Shown: positions 1-12,050, counted from the stretch's first letter. The stretch: 64,000 nt of DNA from Nansenia antarctica (GCA_963989245.1 OZ022344.1:6380420-6444419); one strand, 5' to 3'. Translations and numbers: made by a program. The notes: a model not told the origin generated them from the letters alone.

Positions 1-296
1 ATTTATAATGAGGTATGGTGTTATGTCCATTCCTAAAGCCTGACTGGTGCACTTTTAAAATGCAATTTATTGTTTAAAAAAGGACAGCATCTGAAAATTG
101 ATTATGGACTCCAATATTTGATCGAAACAAGAAAGCCTTGCACACCTTTGGGAGTGATACCAGAGGGAATTGTCAATTGTTACAAATATGAGCCGGAGGT
201 GGTTGAGCTATTAATAGGGCGAAAACGCTGCAGCAGCAGATGACGATCAAGCATGTCAAGCGCTGCAGACATTTAACATCAGTCTTACAACACAAC
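1..296. other. unannotated AT-rich sequence
   Basis: No gene, RNA or repeat structure recognised. Confidence 0.5.
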
Positions 297-440
297 CAGC
301 TCAGTGGCCTTGGGGTTAGAGTGTCCGCCCTGAGATTGGGAGGTCGTGAGTTCGATCCCTGGCCGAGTCGTACCAAAGACTATAATCATGGTGCCCGATT
401 CCTCCCAGCTTGGCACTCAGCATTAAGGGTTGGATTGGGG
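297..440 (+). mobile_element. tRNA-derived SINE
   Basis: A tRNA-like head starts gctcagtggcc with an A-box-like segment and a B box gttcgatcc at 350-358. A typical teleost SINE body follows (accaaagacta, then cttggcactcagcat). Confidence 0.7.
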
Positions 441-441
441 G

Positions 442-900
442 TAGTAATAATAATAATAACTTGAATTGATATAGCACCTTTCAGGGTACCCACGGTCGTT
501 TTACAGAAATACAGGAAAAATTAAAACAGGCATCAGAACTAGGGGCCGAAGGCCTTGATGAACAGGTGGGACTTCGGGGCCGTTTTAAAGGCGTCCAGGG
601 TGGGGATGTTGCAGATCACCGCAGGGAGAGAGTTCCAGAGGCTGGGGGGCTGCCACACTGAAAGCTCTGTCCCCGAAGGTTCGTAGGTTGGTGCAGGGGG
701 GGGGCAAGCAGTCCTGAGTCTGAAGACCGCACGTTCTGGGGGGGGGGGGATGTGGGTGGAGGAGGTTGGATAAGTACTGGGGGGGGGGCACGGGCATGGA
801 GGGATTTGTAGGTGAGGTGGAGGGTTTTGTAGGGGATGCGGGACTTGACCGGAAGCCAGTGAAGGTGGATGAGGGTGGGGGTGATGTGCTGCCACGGGTA
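442..900 (-). mobile_element. 3' end of a LINE (L2/Rex-like), degenerate
   Basis: On the minus strand, 540-690 encodes a PPSLWNSLPAVI..IPTLDAFK..SHLF tail typical of the C-terminus of L2/CR1/Rex-type reverse transcriptases in fish. It is followed by a 3' UTR with the atatagcacctttcagggta motif at about 470-490. Confidence 0.65.
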
Positions 901-1542
901 AGATGTGCTGCCTGCGACATACCAGTCACGTCACATCACGCTGCGTCACGCTACGGAAACAGGAGATAGGCTCCTGACCTATGGGGCCATTAGGCTCGAG
1001 AACCAGCGGCTCTCAAGGCCAGTTACTTTTCCTTTACTTTACAACACAACTCATCAAACACTTCCTTCGTAGAAAAACACACAGTAGAAACACACCTCTG
1101 ATCATTGAAAGCCAGAGGAAGGCCCTGCTCTCCTTCTGTCAGTTCGAGTCGCCCCCCACACCCCCCCTCCCCGCCCCCACTCCTCCTGTCTGCTCCAGCC
1201 CCGTCATTGATCGAAATCTCCGAGGTTTATTTACTAACTCTCAGGTCCTCTGTCAGCTCACTGAGAGGCGCGACAAGGCCTCCGCCTCGCCGAGGAGGGG
1301 AACGGTACGGCACGCCGTCTTCACAGGGCGGGGAAATTAATGTTCTGCTGTCGACACCCTGGGTAACAACTCTTTACTGTACATTACGTTGCTTTTACAC
1401 CTCTGTAATAACTCCTGCCTGGAACTACTCTTGAGTTTGCTCAACACTTTTTAAATGTATTTTCTACACAGCAAATTACTCAACTCCATTATGCAATGAC
1501 AGAGCGATGACTTTTCACTACACATCGCATTTATATTTTTCT
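901..1542. other. non-coding, no clear feature
   Basis: A C-rich stretch is present around 1150-1200. Open frames here lack family similarity. Nothing else recognised. Confidence 0.4.
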
Positions 1543-1745
1543 GCATTTAGCAGACGCCTTTATCCAAAGCGTATCCAAAGTATCCATCATCCGTCATCGC
1601 AAAAGAAAGTAATCTATGCTCGGGCCAGGGACCATTGGCAGTCATAATGCTAGAAGAAGGAAGAATTAAGTATTTATTTATTTATTTATTTTTAATTTAT
1701 TTCGAGAAACTATGTACAGGGGGGTAGAGGGACTGAAGAGGTCTT
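1543..1745 (-). mobile_element. LINE/SINE 3' tail (tagcagacgc family)
   Basis: It starts catttagcagacgcc and includes the cagtcataatgctagaagaa and tgtacaggggggtagaggg blocks also seen at 3868-4022, 4306-4400 and 36117-36570. The family's tail (tcca aagcgacttacaa) is shared by L2-type LINEs and HpaI-like SINEs in fish. Confidence 0.7.
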
Positions 1746-2210
1746 AGCATACACAATATTAAGAGCAACTTTTAATGGTACCAGCATGTACAATGCACTT
1801 CTGTGGGTCTGAAGTGAAGAGGAAATTCAGCAACTCTTGGAGGACAATGAAACATGATAAAAAATAAAGAAGCTTCTTTCTTATAAAAAACAACAACAAC
1901 AACAATGCCTCTCAGGCCTTCGTATGGGTTTTATCGGTCTTCCACCGAAAGCAGCAAGTAAACCATCTCCATTATCCCGACAGGAAATCCCAAATAATCC
2001 TCACAACAACATATCTTTCAGCGTCCCGTTAAAACGATCAACAACAACACCACAACCAGGCTTAGCATGAGCAGACAGACGGTCGCTCACCCATCCTGCT
2101 CACCCCTCTGCCTGGCCAGCTGCTGCAGCAGAGCGGGGGGGGGGGGGTGGGGGGGGGGGGAGAGGCCGCTCTGTCCAGGGAGGTCCCTGGATCCAGATAG
2201 AGAGCCAGTG
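1746..2210. other. non-coding, no clear feature
   Basis: It contains a G run (2135-2160) interrupted by one T; nothing else recognised. Confidence 0.4.
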
Positions 2211-2416
2211 TAATCCCTGTACACACGGGGGAGGGAGCAAAGACGCCATATTCATTTCATCTTGTTTCCCCATGCCAGGGGCCGATCGGAGCTGTAGTGA
2301 GACCGGAACAGACGCGGTGTGGCTGGTCATGATCCGGTGCTCCTATTGGATTTCCACAGTGTCAGAGCCGCTGCCGCTGCTGCTGCTGAGGGTGCTGGGA
2401 AATCCACTTAATATAA
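2211..2416 (+). repeat. dispersed duplicate, copy 1 (with 4044-4242)
   Basis: About 200 bp, including ggccgatcggagctgtagtg, ggctggtcatgatc and ctcctattggatttcca, recur at 4044-4242 in the same order with moderate divergence. Confidence 0.85.
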
Positions 2417-2534
2417 GAGACCAGGAAAGCTAGGTTATTACACTGTGTAGCACACCTGCTGTCAGGGAGGCTTTAGATTTAGTGATAGAGAGGTGCTTGT
2501 TTACTGGAACTGAATGCTGATTGCTCTGCGGTTA

Positions 2535-2992
2535 GTCTACGGTCACACTTTGAGTTGCCCTTATACTCTTACCGTGTATTCATAATTCGTCGCACGTATA
2601 TTGACTTTTATATTCGTTTACTTACACTCACTGTAATACCGGCGTACACTGTCATAGTACCATGCCCTGTCTACATAATCATGTCTTTTCTACCGCGACA
2701 CTATTTGCATCAGGTTAGATGCCACACTATGTTTCGTTGTTTTCGTACCTGTAGGCAAGGCAAGGCGAGGCACGTTTATTTGGATAGCATATTTCATACA
2801 ACAGGGGCAATTCAAAGTACTTTACATACATTATTTAAAAATACAGCAAGAGGAGCATAGTAAGAAAATAAAAACTACAATGAATAAAAGCAAATATAAG
2901 AAGTAAATAGATAAAACATTTAATATTGATAAAACATACATTGTACTCGGTCAATGACAATAAGGTTGAATCTAATCTAATCTAATACTACT
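2535..2992 (-). mobile_element. reverse-oriented family-C repeat split by a LINE tail (2752-2941)
   Basis: The flanks match in reverse the repeat at 47772-48018 (cattgtcattgac, catgtctttt and tctaatctaatctaat elements). The centre, from ggcaaggcaaggcgaggc to the atacagcaagagg region, is a typical fish LINE 3' tail (tttatttggatagcatattt) inserted into it. Confidence 0.6.
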
Positions 2993-2999
2993 ATAGTAA

Positions 3000-3058
3000 G
3001 TAAGTAAGTAAGTAAAGCTTTATTTATATAGCGCCTTTCGTACATGAAATGCAACTCT
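3000..3058 (-). mobile_element. LINE 3' tail fragment
   Basis: A (agta)n run followed by gctttatttatatagcgcct, a common 3' tail of fish L2-like LINEs. Confidence 0.55.
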
Positions 3059-3309
3059 ATACAGTAGGCTACCTGTGTAGTAACACTGCTGTTGTATCGT
3101 AGTTGAGTTGAGTGGATTTGTTATTACACAAGTGGAATAGAGACTTGTTCCCATTTCCATCCGGTCCTCCATTATGTCTCGTGGTGACTTTTACTGCTGT
3201 GTTTAGTCATCATACAAGGCCCATCGTTATTCACCTTGTTAACAAAACAATGCAATTTCATGAAGGACTTGGACAGGAAAGATGGATCGCATTACTCAAT
3301 TACTTGTTG

Positions 3310-3356
<47 letters not shown>

Positions 3357-3393
3357 AGAGAGAGAGAGAGAGAGAGAGAGAGTGAGAGAGTGT

Positions 3394-3440
<47 letters not shown>

Positions 3441-3505
3441 TGTGTGCGTGTGCGTGTGTGTGTGCGTGTGTGCGTGTGCGTGTGTGTGTGTGCGCGCGTT
3501 TGCGT
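3310..3505 (+). repeat. compound (GT)n-(GA)n-(GT)n microsatellite
   Basis: Long GT run, a GA block (3358-3390), then interrupted GT/GC repeats. Confidence 0.98.
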
Positions 3506-3867
3506 GAGCGTGTTCCATCTGATCACAGAATTGAAGGTCACTGCTCTCCTCTGTCTTGGAGGAAGTCCAACCCAAACGGGCGGGTCCATTAGAATTGGAA
3601 CAGACAAACGGGGCTTGGCATCACAGTCAAATGGACAAGCCATTAATCAGGACGACAAAGAATTAACCTGAGTTGTTTGAAAGATAGGTTAGAGAGGCAT
3701 AGAGGCCTGTGTTGGCCCAGGGCATGGCGTGATGCCAGACAGAAGATTACGTTTGAAAACTCTTCCACCGTCATTTTAGGAGATACAGAGCAGTCTGTAA
3801 GGTTTGGACATGAGCGTCTCACAGCTGTGTGGAGAGGTTAACGCTCGTGGCTTACCGGGCACCGTGT

Positions 3868-4022
3868 GGCATTTAGCAGACGCCTTTATCCGAAGGGACT
3901 TACAACAAATACATTTGCGTAAGTAAGTGAATCATCTATCCATCAGTCATCGTAAGGAAAAGTAATCTATGCTATGACCAGGGGCCCATTGGCAGTTACA
4001 GTTCTAGAAGGAAAGGAAACAT
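3868..4022 (-). mobile_element. LINE 3' tail (tagcagacgc family)
   Basis: gcatttagcagacgccttta at the start, then the catcagtcatcgtaagg and gcccattggcagt blocks shared with other copies. Confidence 0.75.
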
Positions 4023-4043
4023 TTTTTATATATATATATATTT

Positions 4044-4242
4044 TAATCCCTATACACACGGAAGAGCAAAAACAGAGTATTAATTTCATCTCGTTTCCCA
4101 TGCCAGGGCCGATCGGAGCTGTAGTGAGCCTGGAACAGATGCGGTGTGGCTGGTCATGATCTGGTGCTCCTATTGGATTTCCAAAGGGTCAGAGTTGCTG
4201 GTGCTGCTGCTGCTACTACTGGGGGAAATCCACTTAATATAA
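4044..4242 (+). repeat. dispersed duplicate, copy 2 (with 2211-2416)
   Basis: Same order of blocks as copy 1, including gatcggagctgtagtgag and ggctggtcatgatc. It sits between two LINE tail fragments. Confidence 0.85.
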
Positions 4243-4249
4243 TCATTAT

Positions 4250-4545
4250 ATTATAATGTATTTGTTGTAAGTCGCTTTGGATAAAGGCGTCTGCTAAACT
4301 ACATTTCTAGTAGAGAAATTGTACAGGGGGGGAGGGGGGGGGGGGTAGTGGAGATGAAGAGGTCTTTAGGAGGGACAGTTAAGGTTTACTCTGAAGACAT
4401 GGGTCTTCAATGTACGGCGGAAGGTAGTGACTTTGCAGTCCTATCAGCAGTGGGAAGCTCGCTCCACCAGCGGGGCGCCAGGACAGTGAAAGAGCCGTGA
4501 CCGAGTAGCGCGACTGCTGCTGCGTTCACGCAGAGCTTTCACCTG
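4250..4545 (-). mobile_element. L2-like LINE 3' end
   Basis: On the minus strand about 4370-4480 encodes a TTFRRTLKTHVFRVNL segment, the conserved C-terminal tail of L2/Rex-type reverse transcriptase. The 3' UTR lies at lower coordinates, and 4250-4303 is an oppositely oriented tail copy (aagtcgctttggataaagg). Confidence 0.65.
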
Positions 4546-5663
4546 ACGCCATTATGATGTCAAAGTCACTTTGCCATGAAGTGGTGTTTACAAGTCTCTC
4601 TGGACCAGAGCCCTGCTCTGCTGTGGGTCCCCACTATGACAGTCGTGCTTGGAGAGGACAGAGATCAAAGGACTTACTTTGCCAAAACACTTACAATACG
4701 TACTCTCCTCTCCCCTAACGTTGTAGAAAAATACCCTGATATTTGTCATGGATCCCTGTGGAGAAAGCTTTCTCTTCGGTAAGTGATGATAATGACTTAG
4801 AACGCAACCCTCTGCCTGGGGCTCTCTCTTCATCATTGTAAATGCACAGCTTCTTCTTTCTCAGGCCCTCCCGAGGCTGCGATCAGCTTTTTCATTGTGT
4901 TTCAACCGATGTGAACCCATGCATGCAGGCACGGTAGCATCGTGCCGCACATGCGAACGCAAGACTGAATCTTTGTAGTCAGGCTATGTGCTTAAAAGCT
5001 GGCATGCATGACGTTAGAGAGTGAAAACAAGAAGAAGAAGAAGAATGAATGAATGAAAGGGAACCAGCCCCGGCAACCGTGAGATTCCGTAAGTAAACGT
5101 CCGTAGGGAAATGTGCAACCCTTTCCTCTAATTACACTCCAGCGCGTGCGGCGACGAACGCGGGAGAGAGGCGCACGGGGATCCGCTGTAATGGGCAAAA
5201 CGTTGATTAGCGTCCAATAAACGCACAAATGCTACTCGCTCTGAATATTTCATCAGGCTTAGGCATTTTAAAACAGCTCACTTGGCTTAACAATGAGGGC
5301 CTTTGGCTTTAGACGTGCGTGCGAGAACATAGTCCCGACACGAGAGGGCCGTGTTCTCAGAGAGGCTGCTGTCAGGATACACAGAGGGCTGTTTGACGGT
5401 AGCGCTATCTTATCCGTGCCAGGGTAGTATTGTTAGCTTGCCCAGGCCCTAACCCTCTGTCAGGCTCAGACTTTACCCAGCAGCCCTTCTGCCTCTAACT
5501 GGCTCTCTCTAGAGTAGAGGCTCATTCATCCATGCACAAAACACAAAAGGCCCAGAAACCTTGGCTTAACCACACACTATACACTCTATTAACCATCATG
5601 GTCTTCAAGGACCATCTGTTACGTATTGGTCAGTGTTCAGGTATACTCTCATCCTAAGGGGAA
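4546..5663. other. non-coding, no clear feature
   Basis: Mostly unique-looking sequence; a small gaa repeat at 5031-5045. No exon or RNA gene recognised. Confidence 0.4.
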
Positions 5664-5755
5664 AAGGGGTTTGATACCATTCCTCACTCCATTCAAAGCA
5701 TTACAACGAGCCCGTCCTCTGATTTCTACATCCACCAGCCTCCCCGTGGGGTTGT
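5664..5755 (+). mobile_element. half copy of a palindromic element
   Basis: It matches the right half of the element at 8911-9125: gagcccgtcctctgatttct then ccaccagcctccccg. Confidence 0.65.
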
Positions 5756-7844
5756 AGCCTACTACTCTATATTATGCTCCTCGTCAGAGCCGTCCTGTAA
5801 CGTTGTCACTCAGACTGACCTCCTTTTTCGTTTGCCCATTCAGTTTCTCCAGAGCTCTGAATGGGGGCTTACAGTATGTGTGTGAAACACAATGCCATGT
5901 TTGGGATGACAGGGGTTTCCTGAGGACAAGGAAAAAGAGGGTTTGTTGTATAACTCTGCGTTGTCATGGGCCCGTTTCTCACCACCCCTTAGCAGCGACC
6001 GCCCCCACAGCCCACTCAGCGACACAGCAACATAAAACTACTTCATCGCCTCAAGGCTGCAGATCTCGTGTCTACTTCCTGCTTTGTGTGGTGGATGTTT
6101 GACATTAAAGTCTGTTTACCGCTCAGATGTCTCAGATGTCTTCCTGTGTTCCGATCCTACTCATATCTATGCTAAAGAAGTGGGTCTCTTGGATAAACAC
6201 GATGCTCGCTAATGTTTGTCTTCAGATTAGCCCTGTCATCCCCAGTCCTGTCTTAGCTCTGCTTCCCCCCCCAGGGCAATGCAGCTGGGGTTGGCTTTAA
6301 CACACAGCACCAGGACCGCACCACAAGGCGGTTATGACATAACGTTGCTACTGGAACAGACGACTAGGAGCAACAATGGAGATAATGGGTTGTGTGCGTG
6401 TGTGTGTGTGTGTGTGTGTTTGTGTCTGAGTGTGTGTGCATGTGTGTGCGTGTTGTGTGCATGTGTGTGCGCGCGTGTATGTGTGCGCGTGCGTGTGTAT
6501 GATGTGGTGGGGGTGGCTCTTATGTAACGTGTCAATGCTTTGAACAGAGCTTTGTGATTTTTCAGGAGGATGTGACGTGAAATATGAATGGGGGGATGTA
6601 GCCAGATTTACTGCCTTTGATACAGGGTGACTTGAGGATTCACTATTCACTGACAGTGAATAAGTAATAAGAAGTCTATGCTATAACCGTAAGCACCAAT
6701 TAGACAACACAGAAAACGTTACACAATCGCCCCAAAAAGTGTGGGTGAATAATATACTGTACATCAAACATACGCTGCCACAGTGTGAGAAAGAGCAGAT
6801 GATGGAGAGAAGGAGAAAGAGGAAAGGTTATTATGGAGGGACACTTAAAGCCAATACCCCAGCAGCTGTGCATTCACCCAGGAACAAGTAGCGTTTCCTC
6901 AATCGATACCTCTCTCTGCTCTGTCCTCCTTCCTCTGCCCTCTCTCCTTTCTCCTCTCTCTCCTTCATTTTCTCTCTGCTCCTCCCCCCCCCCTCTCCTC
7001 CTCCTCCTCCTCCTCTCTTCTCCCTCCCTCCCATCCCCCTCTCCTGTCTCATTTGCCCTCCCTCCTCTCTCTGCGCTTCGCCAGAGGCTGAAGGGGGGAA
7101 GTGCATCGCCCCCACTGAGGACATTCATTATAGACGGAGAGGAGGATGGTGGCTGGAAGACATTTGGCCCGGCGCTCCCATGGCTCTGCTTGTTAGCGGG
7201 GGTCATGTGGTAGCAGATGATTAGCATCCGAGTGATGTCAACTTCCTAGACAAAGCCATTATTTTTTATGGGGCTTGGTCATAGTGCGTTTGAACCTCAA
7301 CCGAGGCAGACGACGACGTGTTTCGAAATACTTTGAAAACGATCTCTGCAAATTAAAGCCGCTTCGATAATTTAGAGAGTAGCTCATCATGATCGTGAAG
7401 AGTCAGGCGTGTCTCTAAATGATTAACGATGAAAATGTTGTAGCCTTTCCCTTTGTCTCTCTGCCCGAGATGTGTGTAAGGAACGCAGCGCGCGTGTAGT
7501 TTCCGCACAGTGAGACGAAAGCCAGATACTAATTAGTACTCTGCTAACCGTGAGGTAGCTGACTTCTAGCTGGCTTCTCTCTGTACTTTAGCGCCTACCT
7601 CTTTGTAGCATTGGGATGTCTTACAGAGCTATGTGGAAAGGGAAGCCTCCACCCCCCTTTTGTACTCTCTGAGATCAAACACTTAATCAAAGAGGCCTGC
7701 GCAAAATTGCAGATTTTTTTGCTAACTATTCGTCCCCCCCCCGCGCTCTCTTTCATCTTATTTCCCACCTAACGATCTCAGCGTGAGACAGATTAACATC
7801 TGGACGTCCAGGTGGGGTCAGGAGGGGGGCTGTGGGTCAGGAAG
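5756..7844. other. non-coding intron/upstream sequence with simple repeats
   Basis: Contains a (GT)n microsatellite (6393-6500) and a C/T-rich tract with (TCC)n (6904-7075). No exon recognised. Confidence 0.5.
6393..6500 (+). repeat. (GT)n microsatellite
   Basis: Interrupted GT/GC dinucleotide run. Confidence 0.95.
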
Positions 7845-8083
7845 GTAGAGCCGGCGTCCAATGATCTCATGGTGGGCAGATCGGTGGTTTGAACCCCCGG
7901 CTTGGCCACGTGTCCAGGTGTCCTTGGGCAAGACACTGAACCCCCGAATTGCTCCCAATGAACAGGGCCGGGGCCTTGCACGGTAGGTTGGTGTGTGAAT
8001 GGGGGGTGAATGAGAGGTCGCTGTTAAAGCGCTTTGGAATAAGGAGAAATATAAGCGCAGTCCATTTACCATTTACCAGAGAG
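7845..8083 (+). mobile_element. tRNA-derived SINE
   Basis: B-box-like ggtttgaaccc at about 7884, then the characteristic fish SINE body (ccttgggcaagacactgaac, aaagcgctttgga) and tail ccatttaccatttacc. Confidence 0.8.
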
Positions 8084-8910
8084 GCAGTAGCCAACTAAAT
8101 AAGGTTTCCGAAAACTAAGCTTCTCTTCTCTGTGTGGAATATGTTTAGAGTGCTGCAGAGCTTGAGTTGAGTGACGCTTTGGCTGGGTTTCAAAACCTTG
8201 TGTTGTGGGGTTTTGTAATGTATGGCGTCTCTTAGTGTCCTCCACACGCTCTGTCTACGAGGCCTTCACAGCTTCGCCAGGAAGACGGCGGTCTGAGCTA
8301 GAATCCTAAACACTTTAGAATGAATATGCTGAAATTCATAATGTAGTCGTTCCCTCTATAAACAAGATAGATGATGTTTATTTGTCACTCCGGTTACACA
8401 AGTACAATCATGTGAGATACTTTGCTCTTGGAGGGGGGCTCCATTTAGGGTGCTTAAGAAGACATATAGAATAGAATAACAAAATATGGGATGCAGAGGG
8501 AGAGATGGTGGGGGATGAGTTGGAGGAAAAAATGGCAAAGAAAAATATATTTAAAAATGTGATAAAATTATCTAATTATATTCATTTAAGGTAAGAACAT
8601 TTCTAAACACACAAGAAAATAGATGACTATGTCTATAGGTATACGTGGGTTATTTAAACCACTTTTCTTTTGCGCTGCAGTGACAGGTGAGAGATATTCA
8701 AGCCTCTCATCTAGGCATCACGATCTTGTCAGAAAAAGGTGGTGGGCGCATTATCAAAGAGCTCCTCTCTGATTAAAATGTCAGTTTCACCCTGTTAAAT
8801 AATTATTGATGACAAGAGATGTGAGTCGATGCCGAACTTCAAACGGTGCCGTTCACAGCCGTGCGAATTAAATGAGGTTTCTGTCTCTCTTTGATATCGT
8901 GTTCCTCTGT
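8084..8910. other. non-coding; one LINE-tail-like segment
   Basis: 8365-8475 (tttatttgtcactccggtt, then a caagtac run) resembles a fish LINE 3' tail. Nothing else recognised. Confidence 0.4.
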
Positions 8911-9125
8911 AGAGGCTGGTGGTGGTAGAAATCGGAGGACGGGGCCTCGCTGTAATGAATGGAATGAGGAACAGTATCGAACATTCTATACCATTCCTCA
9001 TTCCGTTCTAGGACCCCCTCGAAAACGAGATAGCATATCTCAAGGGGTTATTCCTAATAAAGAATTTGAAATAAATTCCATAACAATGAGCCCGTCCTCC
9101 GATTTCTACCTCCACCAGCCTCCCC
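8911..9125. mobile_element. palindromic element with about 33-bp terminal inverted repeats
   Basis: The left end agaggctggtggtggtagaa is mirrored by the right end tctacctccaccagcctccc. The inner arms (ctgtaatgaatggaatgagg / cattcctcattccgttcta) also pair. It resembles an abundant salmonid palindromic repeat. Partial copies are at 5664-5755 and 58800-58872. Confidence 0.8.
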
Positions 9126-9296
9126 CTGATTACTTTTTCACAATCTTCCTCATCCTCCTCATCCTCCTGGCCTCTAGTCAGCAGTCAGCCAACCTCCAAA
9201 CTGCCTGGAGAATTCCCAGTATACTTGATTGGTTTTTATAATGATTCTAACACAGAGGCACCTCGACCACTGGCAGGTCTGGTCACTGTGTATGGG

Positions 9297-9304
9297 GGTG
9301 TGTG

Positions 9305-9341
<37 letters not shown>

Positions 9342-9464
9342 ATGTGTGTGTGTGTGTGTGTGTGTGGGGGGGAGGCGTTTAGCCGTAACCAATCACACAT
9401 GTCTAATCTCGTTAAATTCCGTAGCGTTTCATGGGGATTGTGGTGCCCCTGTATCACCTTCACA

Positions 9465-9504
<40 letters not shown>

Positions 9505-9652
9505 CACACACACACACACACACACATATACAATAGACACGCACGCACGCACACACACACACACACATACACACACACACACACACACATACACACACAC
9601 ATATACAATACACACACACACATACACACACAGACACACACACACACACACA
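9297..9652. repeat. (GT)n and (CA)n microsatellites in opposite orientation
   Basis: A GT run at 9297-9366 and a longer CA run at 9464-9652 are separated by about 100 bp of unique sequence, so the two can pair as a long hairpin. Confidence 0.97.
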
Positions 9653-9900
9653 AAGCTAGAGATGTGATATATATCCTAACAGGACACAGATCCCATGACA
9701 CTTTGGCTAAGCTGTTGTCCCCCCACAGTGTGTGTGAACTGATGACAGGCGTTTAGGACAGAACCTCGCCCTGGGGATCCTGCACTCCATAATTACCTCT
9801 GAGCCTGTGGTTAAGGTTTCATAGACAGCTAGGCTGACCTTTTGTTGGGACTGCACAGATCCAGTGCAGCACTTCTCACTTTCTCACCAGTCACCAGTTT

Positions 9901-9930
9901 GTGTGTGTGTGTGTGTGGGTGTCTGCGTGT

Positions 9931-9992
<62 letters not shown>

Positions 9993-10035
9993 ATGCCTGT
10001 GTGAGTGTGTGAGTGTGTGAGTGTGTGTGTGTGAG
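9901..10035 (+). repeat. (GT)n microsatellite
   Basis: About 135 bp of GT with few interruptions. Confidence 0.98.
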
Positions 10036-10082
10036 AGAGAGAAGGTGACGGTAGATGGATTGCAGCAGCAGCCTGTGTGTAT

Positions 10083-10207
10083 CTGTATTACTGTAAACCT
10101 GGTGTATCTGTATTACTGTAAACCTGCTGTCTCTGTATTACTGTAAACCTGCTGTATCTGTATTACTGTAAACCTGGTGTCTCTGTATTACTGTAAACCT
10201 GCTGTAT
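10083..10207 (+). repeat. 25-bp minisatellite, 5 copies
   Basis: Unit ctgtattactgtaaacctg plus gtgtat or ctgtct; five near-perfect copies. Confidence 0.95.
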
Positions 10208-10702
10208 CTGTCGTGGAGCTGATCTGCTCGGCCAGGGAGACTGAGATAAGTAGTCACTCTCATACAGGAGATGGAAAGCAAGCAGGTCAGATAAAGAACA
10301 CAACCATTGGATCTGTCTCCTCATCCCCACACCCCACAGCCTTCAGGCGTAGAGTAGATGCTTCTAGATGGCTATAAGATAGTTATGCTATGCTTATCGA
10401 TGTATAGCTGCGTGCGTGAGTCATGCAGCTATGGCCACTGACTATGGCTGACCCTGTGCTCTGTAATAATAACATATCGTGAGCTTAGAATTATAAGGTT
10501 CTATCTCCGTTCAGGGCAGTTCAGAGATATTGAGCGTCAACGTTTTTACATTCCATTATGTTTTTGTATTTTATTAATTACTAACTCAAAAATGTCTACA
10601 TTTTTAAAAATAAAACCACACAGGCATTAATAAACACCTAATGGATCAGATTGTGTCAAAAACTAAATCTTTGACAAAAATGAAGATTTTAGAATCTTAT
10701 AA

Positions 10703-10836
10703 GTCACGATTTAGCCGACTGACATTTAGCCGACTGACATTGCAATGAGTGCATACGTTTCAGTATACACGGTCCCAGCGAGAATCGAACCCACAACCTA
10801 AGCGTTGTTTTGCTCCACCAACTGAGCCACAGAGGA
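10703..10836 (-). mobile_element. HpaI-like tRNA-derived SINE
   Basis: On the minus strand: ctgtggctcagttggtggag (A box), gggttcgattctcgctggg (B box), and a tail with tgcactcattgcaatgtcag related to the salmonid-type HpaI/SmaI SINEs. Confidence 0.75.
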
Positions 10837-10867
10837 CCACTGTGCTCTGAGTTCCGATCCCCCTGGT

Positions 10868-10870
10868 GGT

Positions 10871-10917
<47 letters not shown>

Positions 10918-11203
10918 ACCACATTCCAACAGACTGCTGATTGCATGACAAATAAAGCGTTCTTTGTTTTGTGTGATGATGCTGGAGCCTCCTGTTTGAT
11001 CTCTGTGACGTCACGGGGAGGAGGAGGAGGAGGTATCATCAAGACAACGAGAGAAACCTGTCTAGACCGACCAGCGCCGTTGCTGTGGAGACCGCTGACT
11101 ATCCATATTGACATACTGGCCACATGGGGGGTTTGGTTCCATCGGTGGAAGCAGGAGAGCTTTAGGACCATGTCTCTAGGGGGCGGTGGGGGGGGGGGGG
11201 GGG
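10868..11203. repeat. (GT)n (10868-10916) and G run (11179-11203) around unique sequence
   Basis: Microsatellite and interrupted poly-G. The intervening 250 bp shows no recognised feature. Confidence 0.9.
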
Positions 11204-11348
11204 TAGAAGCTGTGTGATGATGTCAGACACCACCTGCTCCACCTGGTGGCGGTGTGTGGGAGGACCGCGGGGACGTTGAGACGTGGTGCTTTTTAGGTCT
11301 TCATCTCGTTTCGCTGACAGAGGACTTACCACTCTGGCGTGTGCAGTA

Positions 11349-11396
<48 letters not shown>

Positions 11397-11419
11397 AACA
11401 TGGCCGTACTGTACCAGCG

Positions 11420-11454
<35 letters not shown>

Positions 11455-11515
11455 AGTAAGTGAGTGAGTAAGTGAGTAAGTGAGTGTGTGTGTGGGTGCG
11501 TGCGTGCGTGCGTGT
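11349..11515 (+). repeat. (TC)n, (GT)n and (GAGT)n simple repeats
   Basis: TC run 11349-11396, GT run 11421-11450, then gagtaagtgagt repeats to about 11490 and GT/GC to 11518. Confidence 0.95.
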
Positions 11516-11518
11516 GTG

Positions 11519-12050
11519 TGACACACAGACGCCTCACATATGTCAGAGACAGGGTCATGTCTACTTTAGTTAGTGCTGCACTGCTTAAAGACACAAGGAC
11601 ATTGTGAGTTCTTAAAAGAGCTATAACTCTTAACTGTTATAAGGCGCAATAATAAAGTGTTAATTAGCTTAAGTGGATCTGTAGCGCTCTCTCTCTCTCT
11701 CTCTCTCTAGGGCCTTATGCTTTGCTGAAGACTATTTTACTGCTCAGCTCTGTTAAGTGTCATCTCTGTGAAGGGAACAAACATTTGCACACCTTTTTAA
11801 GTCATTCTGGAGAGTTCTGGAGCTGAATGAACGAACATGAAAAAGAAATATGACGGGTTAGACAGTACGCACCAATAAATATGATAATGTGCAGCAATGA
11901 AACTCTCAGACTTATTGGGTCTCTTACCATAACTACCTGCCATTTAAAGGGGGATGTATTATTCAAGCTGTAATGCATGATAGAAGTAATGGAAATGAAT
12001 CTCTGTATTAAGGTTGTTACGTTTCAATCTACCCATCAGTGATGTGTAAG
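11519..12050. other. non-coding, no clear feature
   Basis: A short (CT)n tract at 11690-11709; nothing else recognised. Confidence 0.4.

Noticed and set aside
298..360. True tRNA gene
   Set aside because: A- and B-box-like motifs are present but the cloverleaf is not convincing and the downstream body is that of a SINE; the same applies at 7845-8083, 10703-10836 and 32513-32690.
9229..9756. Open frame of 175 codons rich in His-Thr and Cys-Val
   Set aside because: It is a translation of (CA)n/(GT)n microsatellites, as are similar frames at 3282-3671, 6348-6650, 35142-35945 and 35346-35520.
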